Origin: Pseudomonas viridiflava
GTDB taxonomy: Bacteria > Pseudomonadota > Gammaproteobacteria > Pseudomonadales > Pseudomonadaceae
Length of the DNA: 64,000 nt
Assembly (NCBI RefSeq): GCF_001642795.1
Contig: NZ_LKEH01000023.1
Coordinates: 209,333 to 273,332, forward strand
Direction: 5' to 3'
The first letter of the stretch is position 1. The number at the start of each line of letters is the position of its first letter. Shown here piece after piece: positions 39,199-46,950 of this stretch. The position numbers were made by a program, and so were the translations under genes. The notes beneath the pieces are model-generated. The model was not told the DNA's origin. It worked only from the letters and a program-made list of their open reading frames with translations, and did not search any database.

Positions 39199-39432
39199 TT
39201 ATCTTTCAGTCAATTCAACGATTTTTTCCCTGAACGACAGGGCAAGGTCGATCAGCATGTCTTCAGCGATTTCAGGGTCGCCCTGAATGTCGAGTTCATA
39301 TTCCTGTCGGGTGTCGAGCGTCAGTACAACAGCGCTTAAAAACTCATCATCTTCAAATAATTCAGCACTGATCTCGGGATACTTTTTTTTATTTAAATCA
39401 TCTGCCGCCAATCGAACCACATACGTCGCCAT
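39199..39432 (-). CDS. Small acidic protein of unknown function, paralogue B
   Basis: The 77-residue product starts MATYVVRLAADDLNKKKYPE and ends in AEDMLIDLALSFREKI. It is acidic and cytoplasmic by prediction, and resembles the preceding small gene. GAGGTGGGTG precedes the ATG. Upstream lies the broken phospholipase-like gene on the same strand. No function is assignable; I note only duplication and accessory context. Confidence 0.7.
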   Translation of the reverse strand: MATYVVRLAADDLNKKKYPEISAELFEDDEFLSAVVLTLDTRQEYELDIQGDPEIAEDMLIDLALSFREKIVELTER

Positions 39433-39618
39433 CACCCACCTCGCTGTCAGGTAAGTTGCCAGCGTCGGGTCGAGTCTGGCGTCCAGTTACGCTAGTCCTC
39501 ATTCAAAAGTACGTCTACTGTCAGAAGTGACAGGTGGCAATATGTACGCGGCTGCCATTCTGGTTTCCATGTATCAAGGGCTCGCCTGATCAGACGAGCC
39601 TTTGTTCCAGCACCCACT

Positions 39619-40619
39619 TCAAGGCACCTGGATTTCCACCCGGGAAACCTTGCCATTAAGCCCGTTGTACTTGAAGTAGTTCACGCGGTAGTCGTCGGTC
39701 TCAAGCGTACGTTCAAACTCATGAACGATAACGTGCTCGGAAATACCGATGTCCCGTTTGACGTCGACCGTGGCGTAGTCGTCGTCAGTGCTGGCGTGGG
39801 GACTGTCGAAAACGGTAATCCGTGTGCCTTTTGCGATACCCGACAGCGAAAGCGATTGAGCCTCATCGTTCTCGCAACCCATTTCGGGCAGAAGCAGTGT
39901 TTGTGTACCGTTGGGGATCACGCACACCGTGTCTTGCGTCCTGTCGGCACCATGGCCTTCCCACAAGTAGATCCCGCCCTGGGTCAGCGCTCGTGTGTAG
40001 GCCAGTGTGTCGCCATTCTGATAGTTGTTGATGCCAATGAAGTTTGGCGTGACGCCACAGTTATCAGTGCGGTGCCTGAGGTAGGTCAGGTTGTTGTCGA
40101 AGGAGCCAGAGTCGAAGGTCGTGGAGGTGGCGGTGTGGAACTGATTCATCAGAAACAGCCGGTTCCAGCGCTTGCCTGTTTCCCGGGCCACTGTTCGGCC
40201 AGTTCAGGCACGCTGGCGAAGACCTGCTGAAGGTCGTCGCGGGTTACGTAGCTTTCCAGGAACAGCGTGACCACTTCAGCTGGATTGGCTTTGAGGAATG
40301 GAATGAATTCATTTTTCAGATGATTGCCCCAAGGTCCATAGCAGGCGAGGCTCTTGTGACACACGATTATTCGATTGAAACCCTTCTGCTTGTGATCCGT
40401 GTAGAGGTCGAGCATGAAGCCCCGTACGCCATCTGATAACTGCTGGGGCATTTCCTTGAGGTTCTGGTTTATTTTTTCGTACGAATTGTGGGTCGTGACC
40501 CAGTGGTACTGATCAAATGGCTTGCTGCCGTCAGAAAGCCCGGCCGCATGGGCCTGCATGAAGGAGAGCGATAACATTGAAGCGCCTGTCAGGGTCGCTA
40601 AGGAAAAAACGGTGTGCAT
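39619..40619 (-). pseudogene. Broken PI-PLC-like exported phosphodiesterase
   Basis: Two adjacent frames together resemble one secreted phosphatidylinositol-specific phospholipase C-like protein. The first (start 40619, stop at 40149) has a signal peptide and the catalytic THNSY and RGFMLDLYTDHK motifs; the second (39619-40191) carries KRWNRLFLMNQFH, the end of the barrel and a beta-rich tail. They overlap by about 40 bp in different frames, so a frameshift separates them. The region between VPELAEQ and RETGKRW also seems short for the family, suggesting an additional deletion. A functional split gene is unlikely but not excluded. Confidence 0.7.
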
Positions 40620-40824
40620 GCCTGAAATCCTTTTCAGTGCGGATAGTGAGATCGGACGTGCTTTTCCATAAGCCGTCCGGGGACGAGTGATAACGGAATG
40701 GCGTCGGCAAGGGAAACGCTTTCCTGTTACCGGATTTGAAAACGGCCATCGCCCATCAACAGCCCGCTGTGCCGTTTGTCAGGGTGACGGGTATTTAATG
40801 AGTGGCCATTTGCGTGGTGCTGTA

Positions 40825-40840
40825 CTGTATATAAAAACAG
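40825..40840. promoter_or_regulatory. LexA box (SOS operator)
   Basis: CTGTATATAAAAACAG fits the CTG-N10-CAG consensus with the full TATATA-like centre and lies 18 bp before the start codon of the radical SAM gene. The homologous gene in P. aeruginosa (PA0069) is reported in the LexA regulon, so DNA-damage induction is expected. Confidence 0.85.
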
Positions 40841-40857
40841 TATTCAGGCGACACTCC

Positions 40858-41916
40858 ATGTCCAGTTCCTCTCCGATTCGCGGCCGCGGAACCGCCACCA
40901 ACCCGCACAACCGCTTCGCACCCAGTCGCTCCGTTGCCGAGGATGATGGCTGGTATCAGGAAGTGCCGATGACTCAGGGCACCACGGTCACTTTAGAGAC
41001 CGCCAAGAGCATCATCACTCGCAACAGCTCGCCGGACATTCCGTTTGATCGCTCGATCAATCCTTATCGAGGCTGTGAGCATGGCTGCATCTACTGCTTC
41101 GCCAGGCCCAGCCATGCGTACTGGGACATGTCGCCGGGGCTGGATTTCGAGACGAAGCTGATCGCCAAGACCAACGCGGCGGCGTTGCTGGAACAACAGC
41201 TGTCCAAGCCCGGTTACCGCTGCGCGCCAATCACGCTGGGTGCCAATACCGATCCTTACCAACCCATCGAGCGTGAGCATAAAATCACTCGGGCCACGTT
41301 GGAGGTATTGCTGCGCTATCGTCACCCGGTCAGCATCATTACCAAAGGCTCGCTGATCCTGCGTGACCTGGATCTGCTGGCGGAAATGGCCAGGCTGCGG
41401 CTGGTGTCGGTGTTCATCAGCCTGACGACGCTGGACGACGAGCTCAAGCGCATCCTCGAGCCGAGGGCCGCAGCACCCAAGGCACGGTTGAGGGCGATCA
41501 AGGTGTTGCGTCAGGCCGGTGTGCCGGTTGGCGTGCTGTGCGCGCCGATCATTCCGATGATCAATGACAGCGAGCTTGAAGCCATGCTGAGCGAGGCGAA
41601 AGCGGCAGGTGCCTTGAGCGCAAGTTATGTGATGCTGCGCCTGCCACTCGAAGTGGCGCCCTTGTTCGACGAGTGGCTGAAGACGCATTACCCCCAGCGC
41701 GCCGATCATGTGTTGAGTCTGATCCGCCAGAGCCGGGGCGGTGCGCTGTACGACAGCCAGTTTGGCACTCGCATGCGCGGTGAAGGTCCATTTGCAGACC
41801 TGCTTGCTCAACGTTATGCGATGTCGATCAAGCGATTGGGATTGAACAGGCGTGAGAGTTTCGTGCTCGATTGCGACGCGTTTTGCCCTCCGGGCGGGCA
41901 GATGTCATTGCTGTAA
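40858..41916 (+). CDS. PA0069-family radical SAM protein
   Basis: This 352-residue protein has the radical SAM signature CEHGCIYCF at about residues 72-80 (three cysteines for a 4Fe-4S cluster). It resembles spore-photoproduct-lyase-like proteins in having IITKGSLILRDLDLL and the C-terminal FVLDCDAFCPPGGQ. Its exact reaction is not established. I chose the ATG at 40858 (MSSSSPIRGRG), just after the LexA box; a DNA-damage role is inferred from that box. Confidence 0.9.
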   Translation: MSSSSPIRGRGTATNPHNRFAPSRSVAEDDGWYQEVPMTQGTTVTLETAKSIITRNSSPDIPFDRSINPYRGCEHGCIYCFARPSHAYWDMSPGLDFETKLIAKTNAAALLEQQLSKPGYRCAPITLGANTDPYQPIEREHKITRATLEVLLRYRHPVSIITKGSLILRDLDLLAEMARLRLVSVFISLTTLDDELKRILEPRAAAPKARLRAIKVLRQAGVPVGVLCAPIIPMINDSELEAMLSEAKAAGALSASYVMLRLPLEVAPLFDEWLKTHYPQRADHVLSLIRQSRGGALYDSQFGTRMRGEGPFADLLAQRYAMSIKRLGLNRRESFVLDCDAFCPPGGQMSLL

Positions 41917-42122
41917 CGAACTTGGGACTATCGTGCAAACCCGCATGCCAGAGCGGTCGCATTCAGTTTCACTTAAGCTTGGGCCTTTAGTCTGTAACTC
42001 GGAGTGACACCAGCGGTAGCGTTCAAAGGATTTGTTCGTGAGGCCAAACAACAGGGATCACATCCGGCTCTGGTTAAGCACGCATGAGAAATCCACATCA
42101 ATCCGTCAGAGAGGATGAAGAC

Positions 42123-42863
42123 ATGAGAGACATGGATAAACAGCCGTCGGCTACGTCGGCCAGCACACATAGCCACTCGGATAGCGCCGACGTAGCGTTG
42201 AAACATATCGTCGATGGCTTCGTACATTTTCGTAAGGAAGTCTTCCCCCAACAGGAAGAACTCTTCAAGAAACTGGCTACCGCGCAATCGCCGCGAGCCA
42301 TGTTCATTACCTGCGCGGATTCGCGCATCGTTCCCGAGCTGATCACTCAGAGCTCGCCGGGCGACCTATTCGTGACCCGTAACGTCGGCAACGTCGTTCC
42401 GCCGTACGGCCAGATGAACGGTGGTGTATCCACGGCTCTGGAATACGCGGTCGTCGCGCTGGGCGTACAACACATCATCGTCTGCGGTCACTCTGACTGC
42501 GGTGCCATGCGAGCGGTGCTCAATCCCGACAGCCTGGACAAGATGCCGACGGTAAAAGCCTGGCTGCGCCACGCAGAAGTTGCCCGTACCGTCGTTGAAC
42601 AGAATTGCAGTTGCAGTGGCGAGCTGGAAACCATGCAGGTCCTGACACAGGAAAACGTGATTTCCCAGTTGCAGCACTTGCGCACGCACCCTTCGGTTGC
42701 AGCCAAGATGGCCAGCGGTCAGCTGTTCATTCACGGCTGGGTCTACAGCATCGAAACCAGTGAAATCCTGGCCTATGACGCTGAAAGTGACCGCTTCGTG
42801 CCGCTCGACGGCTCGGGCCCGACACCGATGGCTTCCCCGAAAGCACGCTTTTCAGCTGACTGA
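42123..42863 (+). CDS. Beta-class carbonic anhydrase
   Basis: This 246-residue zinc enzyme interconverts CO2 and bicarbonate. The active site shows CADSR (Cys64, Asp66, Arg68) and GHSDCG (His123, Cys126), as in beta-class enzymes. GAGAGGATGAAGAC precedes the ATG; a nearby alternative start is at 42132. It is followed 101 bp later by a SulP transporter, a pairing expected to supply bicarbonate transport with CO2 hydration. Confidence 0.95.
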   Translation: MRDMDKQPSATSASTHSHSDSADVALKHIVDGFVHFRKEVFPQQEELFKKLATAQSPRAMFITCADSRIVPELITQSSPGDLFVTRNVGNVVPPYGQMNGGVSTALEYAVVALGVQHIIVCGHSDCGAMRAVLNPDSLDKMPTVKAWLRHAEVARTVVEQNCSCSGELETMQVLTQENVISQLQHLRTHPSVAAKMASGQLFIHGWVYSIETSEILAYDAESDRFVPLDGSGPTPMASPKARFSAD

Positions 42864-42964
42864 TATCAGTCACGGCTGACGGCACACCCTTCTTTAGCTG
42901 GTGGCGGCTGCGCATGGAGCGCGCCGCCAGCTTTGCCTCGTCTGAAGAATCCTGGAGAAGTGTC

Positions 42965-44497
42965 ATGGGTGCTACAGCATTGAAATCCGTTTTACCACGG
43001 GAGCTGCTCGCTTCCGTGGTCGTGTTCCTGGTGGCCCTGCCCTTGTGCATGGGTATCGCAATCGCATCCGGCATGCCACCTGCCAAGGGCCTGATCACCG
43101 GTATCATCGGTGGTCTCGTCGTCGGCTGGCTGGCCGGCTCGCCCTTGCAGGTCAGCGGTCCGGCCGCAGGCCTGGCGGTATTGGTCTTCGAAGTGGTGCG
43201 AGAGCATGGAATGGCGATGTTGGGGCCGATTCTGCTGTTGGCAGGTCTGCTTCAATTGCTGGCCGGTCGCTTCAAGCTCGGTTGCTGGTTCCGTGTCACG
43301 GCACCGGCCGTGGTCTACGGCATGCTCGCCGGTATCGGCATTCTGATCGTGCTGTCACAGGCCCATGTGATGTTCGACAGCGGACCGAAACCCTCCGGGC
43401 TGGATAACCTGATCGGTTTCCCGACGACGCTGGTCCAGGCCTTTGGGCCGGGATCGGGTATGCAAGCCGGTATGCTGGGCCTGGGTACCATCCTGATCAT
43501 GTGGGGCTGGGACAAGATTCGTCCTGCGTCGCTGCGCTTCGTTCCGGGTGCGCTTCTGGGTGTCGGTATCGCGACCGCCATCAGCCTGTTTATGGCGCTG
43601 GACGTCAAGCGTGTCCAGGTACCTGAAAACCTCTCCGACGCCATCGACTGGCTACGCCCTGCCGACCTGATGAACCTGGCCGATCCTGCGATCCTGATCG
43701 CGGCCATCGCCGTGGCCTTTATCGCCAGTGCCGAAACACTGCTCTCTGCCGCAGCGGTCGACCGCATGCACAGCGGCGTGCGTTCGGACTTCGACAAGGA
43801 GCTGAGCGCCCAGGGCGTGGGTAACATGCTGTGCGGCCTGCTGGGCGCCCTGCCGATGACGGGTGTGATCGTGCGCAGTTCGGCCAACGTTCAGGCCGGT
43901 GCGACAACCCGCTTCTCGACGATTTTCCACGGCCTGTGGCTGCTGGCGTTCGTCCTGCTGCTGTCCAGCGTGCTGCAGAGCATTCCGGTCGCGAGCCTTG
44001 CAGGTGTGCTGGTGTACACCGGTCTGAAGCTGGTCGATCTGAAGACGTTCAAGGGGCTGGGTCGCTACGGTCGCATGCCGATGTTCACGTACGCCGCCAC
44101 CGCTGGCGCGATCATCTTTACCGACCTGTTGACGGGCGTTCTGGTCGGCTTCGGTCTGACACTGGTCAAGCTGGCGCTCAAGGCTTCGCGACTGAAGATC
44201 AATTTGGTCGAGCTGCCGGGCAAGAACGAGTACGAGCTGCGTCTGGTGGGTGCGGCGACGTTCCTCAAGGTGCCAGCGCTGACTCAGGTGCTGGGCACCG
44301 TTCCGGTTGGCAGCACGTTGCATGTGCCGCTGAACAACCTGTCCTACATCGATCACTCCTGTTTGGAACTGCTTGAAGACTGGGGGCGCGCCAATGCCGC
44401 TCACGGGACGAAGCTGGTGATTGAACCTCGGGGCTTGAAGCGTCGACTCGAAGGAAGGGTGTACACCAACACGGGGATTGGCTCAGGCGCCGCCTGA
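42965..44497 (+). CDS. SulP family transporter, likely bicarbonate or sulfate
   Basis: This 510-residue protein has the SulP membrane core (LVALPLCMGIAIASGMPPAKGLITG near the N-terminus) and a C-terminal STAS-like region ending with YIDHSCLELLEDWG. It directly follows the carbonic anhydrase gene, so bicarbonate uptake is the most attractive role; this is inferred from context, as sequence alone does not fix the anion. GGAGAAGTGTC precedes the ATG. A hairpin after the stop may terminate the unit. Confidence 0.88.
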   Translation: MGATALKSVLPRELLASVVVFLVALPLCMGIAIASGMPPAKGLITGIIGGLVVGWLAGSPLQVSGPAAGLAVLVFEVVREHGMAMLGPILLLAGLLQLLAGRFKLGCWFRVTAPAVVYGMLAGIGILIVLSQAHVMFDSGPKPSGLDNLIGFPTTLVQAFGPGSGMQAGMLGLGTILIMWGWDKIRPASLRFVPGALLGVGIATAISLFMALDVKRVQVPENLSDAIDWLRPADLMNLADPAILIAAIAVAFIASAETLLSAAAVDRMHSGVRSDFDKELSAQGVGNMLCGLLGALPMTGVIVRSSANVQAGATTRFSTIFHGLWLLAFVLLLSSVLQSIPVASLAGVLVYTGLKLVDLKTFKGLGRYGRMPMFTYAATAGAIIFTDLLTGVLVGFGLTLVKLALKASRLKINLVELPGKNEYELRLVGAATFLKVPALTQVLGTVPVGSTLHVPLNNLSYIDHSCLELLEDWGRANAAHGTKLVIEPRGLKRRLEGRVYTNTGIGSGAA

Positions 44498-44525
44498 TTC
44501 AATCTGCTGTTGATGATCGGCACAG

Positions 44526-44571
44526 GGAGCCGGATGGGTCTTCGCGTAGCAGCGGAGCATCATCCGGCTCC
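44526..44571 (+). terminator. Terminator-like inverted repeat after the SulP gene
   Basis: GGAGCCGGATG at 44526-44536 pairs with CATCCGGCTCC at 44561-44571, with a 24-nt loop. It follows the SulP stop by 29 bp; the T-run after it is weak. Confidence 0.5.
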
Positions 44572-44606
44572 TTCCTTTGCGGCGAAGACATGAATTCGGT
44601 GGCGAA

Positions 44607-45257
44607 TCAGCCCGCGGAACGTTCCAGTTCCAGACCGATACCCAATTGACGTGACAGACTCGGCCAGCGCTTCCAGGCGGCTTCGGTGTCGGGGCTGCTT
44701 AGTTTCTCGCGATAGGCCTCGACGGAGTCCAGCGCGAAATCTTCATCATCAAGCAATTGATCGACGGCATGGTGGACAGCCTCGTCCAGTTGGTTGGCAA
44801 ACTGTTCGCCGATCACCTGATGGGCGATCACGCTCGCAACTGTCGTGTTGGACGGGATCAGCGGCTGGCCGAAGTGCTTGATGTAAAGATCGTTCACTTC
44901 CTCGACCAGACGATGCGCCAGATAGGCTTCGTCCAGCAGGCTGTCGAGTCCTTCGTGGCCTTGCATGATGTCAGGTGGTGCAGTGAAAAAGTGCTCGGCA
45001 ATCCTGAGCACCGGTCTGATTTGTCCTTCGATTCCCGCTTCGATTGCCACCTCGTGAGCGGCGTCCAGCAGGTCGGGGACCAGATCGATATACGCAGTGA
45101 CAAAACGCGTCAGTGCGCCCTGTGCGTCAACTTCGGGCAGGTGGATGGCAGGATGAAGGTGCGGAAGCTGAATTTTCAGCTGTTGCAGCAACTGGCCTGT
45201 CTCGGCCTCGTGCTGGTGTGCTCGTTGGATCTGCTCGCGCAATGCGGCCGTGTTCAT
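44607..45257 (-). CDS. Conserved hypothetical protein beside cox
   Basis: This 216-residue protein is acidic and helical throughout, with no signal peptide, membrane segment or catalytic motif that I recognise. Its position between the SulP gene and the cox operon matches a hypothetical gene (PA0104) in P. aeruginosa. I used the start MNTAALREQIQRAHQ; a slightly upstream ATG is possible. A 354-bp stretch separates it from coxB. Confidence 0.75.
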   Translation of the reverse strand: MNTAALREQIQRAHQHEAETGQLLQQLKIQLPHLHPAIHLPEVDAQGALTRFVTAYIDLVPDLLDAAHEVAIEAGIEGQIRPVLRIAEHFFTAPPDIMQGHEGLDSLLDEAYLAHRLVEEVNDLYIKHFGQPLIPSNTTVASVIAHQVIGEQFANQLDEAVHHAVDQLLDDEDFALDSVEAYREKLSSPDTEAAWKRWPSLSRQLGIGLELERSAG

Positions 45258-45611
45258 GACGGTATGGGCTCCTGAAAGCATATAACCAGGTGGGTGTTAT
45301 TGATCAAAGTCATACGTTAGCTTGATTAACTAAATACCTCAGACGTTTTTGTCATAACCGATTCACATTTATATGCTTTCGCTCTAAAAAGCTTATTTTT
45401 GAGCGTTTTCCCAAGGATCAACCGGCAAATCCGCTTCGTGTTTGCCACGATGCACTCATCCGGCGCTGCGGTGCGTTCCTCGTGCCGTGTCTATACTCCA
45501 CGTCTGAGGAAGTCGGCTTGTGGCCTCTGGTCACGGTCCTGCAGTCGGTAGCCCACTGCCTTGCCCGCGGCGTGATCCGCGTAGAACAAGAGTGTGTGGG
45601 GGGAACCCGAA
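45258..45611. other. Gene-free cox promoter region
   Basis: No coding frame is convincing in these 354 bp. The left half is AT-rich (GTCATAACCGATTCACATTT). CTATACT at 45491-45497 is a candidate sigma-S minus-10. GTGTGGGGGGAAC just before the coxB ATG serves as ribosome site. Confidence 0.5.
45491..45497 (+). promoter_or_regulatory. Candidate sigma-S minus-10 element of the cox operon
   Basis: CTATACT matches the minus-10 core typical of RpoS-dependent promoters and stands about 115 bp before coxB. In P. aeruginosa the aa3 oxidase genes are RpoS-dependent. No clear minus-35 is seen, as is common for such promoters. Confidence 0.45.
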
Positions 45612-46733
45612 ATGCGGCATCCAAGGGTCTGGATGGGCCTGCTGCTGTGGTCAGCGTTCGAGCAGACACACGCAGACTGGACGACCAACATGTCACCCGG
45701 CGCGTCAGTGGTCAGCGGAGCCGTGTTCGATCTGCACATGACCATCTTCTGGATCTGCGTGGTGATCGGCGTGGTGGTGTTTGGCGCCATGCTCTGGTCG
45801 ATAGTTGCGCATCGTCGATCTTCCGGCCAGAAGGCTGCGCATTTCCATGAAAACACCACGGTCGAAATCCTCTGGACCGTCGTTCCGTTCCTGATACTGG
45901 TCGCCATGGCGATTCCAGCCACCCGCACCCTGATCAGCATGTACGACGCCAGCGAGTCGGACGTCGATATCCAGATCACGGGGTATCAATGGAAATGGCA
46001 CTACAAGTACCTGGGGCAGGACGTCGAGTTCTTCAGCAACCTGGCCACCACCACTCATCAGATCCATAACCGTGACGACAAGGGCGAGCACTACCTGCTG
46101 GAAGTGGATCAGCCTCTGGTGCTGCCCGTCGGCGAGAAGATCCGCTTTCTGGTCACTGGAGCCGACGTGATCCACTCCTGGTGGGTGCCAGCGTTTGCGG
46201 TCAAGCGCGACGCGGTACCCGGGTTCATTCACGAAGCCTGGACGCGGATCGAAAAGCCCGGCATCTACCGAGGCCAATGTACCGAACTGTGCGGCAAGGA
46301 CCACGGCTTCATGCCCATCGTGGTGGATGCCCGCTCGCCCGCCGATTATGAAAGCTGGTTGGCCGGGCGAAAGCAGGAGGCCGCGAGGCTCAAGGAGCTG
46401 ACCAGTAAGGACTGGACCCGCGAAGAGCTCATCGCCCAAGGCGACAAGGTCTATCACACCGTTTGCGTGGCCTGCCACCAGCCCGAAGGGCAAGGGCTGC
46501 CGCCGATGTTCCCGGCCCTCAAGGGCTCGAAGATCGCCACAGGTCCGATTGCCGATCACTTGAACATCGTCGTCAACGGCAAACCGGGCACAGCCATGGC
46601 GGCGTTCGGCAAACAGCTGTCAGAGGTGGATATCGCCGCCGTCGTGACCTACGAGCGCAACGCCTGGGGCAACAACAAGGGCGACATGGTCACGCCCAGG
46701 GAAGTGCTGACGCTCAAGCAGGTGCAGCCATGA
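45612..46733 (+). CDS. coxB: Cytochrome c oxidase subunit II with cytochrome c domain (caa3-like)
   Basis: This 373-residue subunit carries the CuA centre that receives electrons. A signal or first helix precedes two transmembrane helices (about 40-62 and 85-108). CuA ligands are His188, Cys223, Cys227, His231 and Met234 (GQCTELCGKDHGFMP). A C-terminal class I cytochrome c domain has CVACH (Cys285, Cys288, His289). ATG 45612 follows GGGGGGAACC. It starts the coxB-coxA-ctaG-coxC operon. Confidence 0.96.
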   Translation: MRHPRVWMGLLLWSAFEQTHADWTTNMSPGASVVSGAVFDLHMTIFWICVVIGVVVFGAMLWSIVAHRRSSGQKAAHFHENTTVEILWTVVPFLILVAMAIPATRTLISMYDASESDVDIQITGYQWKWHYKYLGQDVEFFSNLATTTHQIHNRDDKGEHYLLEVDQPLVLPVGEKIRFLVTGADVIHSWWVPAFAVKRDAVPGFIHEAWTRIEKPGIYRGQCTELCGKDHGFMPIVVDARSPADYESWLAGRKQEAARLKELTSKDWTREELIAQGDKVYHTVCVACHQPEGQGLPPMFPALKGSKIATGPIADHLNIVVNGKPGTAMAAFGKQLSEVDIAAVVTYERNAWGNNKGDMVTPREVLTLKQVQP

Positions 46734-46763
46734 ATGGGGTGCCGTTTCGCAGCGAAGGAGACC

Positions 46764-46905
46764 GTGGGAGGCGCCACCACGTCTTCGACGTAGCGCTCTC
46801 GCACAGCAAACACCGGACTGTGGGAGGCGGCTTGCCGGCGATGAACGATGACGCGATTTTTCTGATACACCGCATTGATTTCATCGCCGGCAAGCCGCCT
46901 CCCAC
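46764..46905. repeat. Extended REP unit between coxB and coxA
   Basis: An inverted REP pair (46820-46843 and 46882-46905) is preceded by the same outer flank seen at 25463-25604, inverted. It lies within the operon, in the 217-bp coxB-coxA gap, where its folding could influence the relative levels of the two subunits. Confidence 0.85.
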
Positions 46906-46950
46906 AAGAGCAGTGTCCATTCAGCACATCCTTTGCCTCGGGAGACCGAC

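Noticed and set aside
45290..45345. Anr/FNR box (TTGAT-N4-ATCAA) before coxB
   Set aside because: TTGATCAAAGTCAT and TTGATTAACTAAAT carry only one good half-site each.
46649..46927. Short frames within the coxB-coxA REP element
   Set aside because: They are created by the repeated palindromes, and the same artefactual peptides appear at other REP copies.
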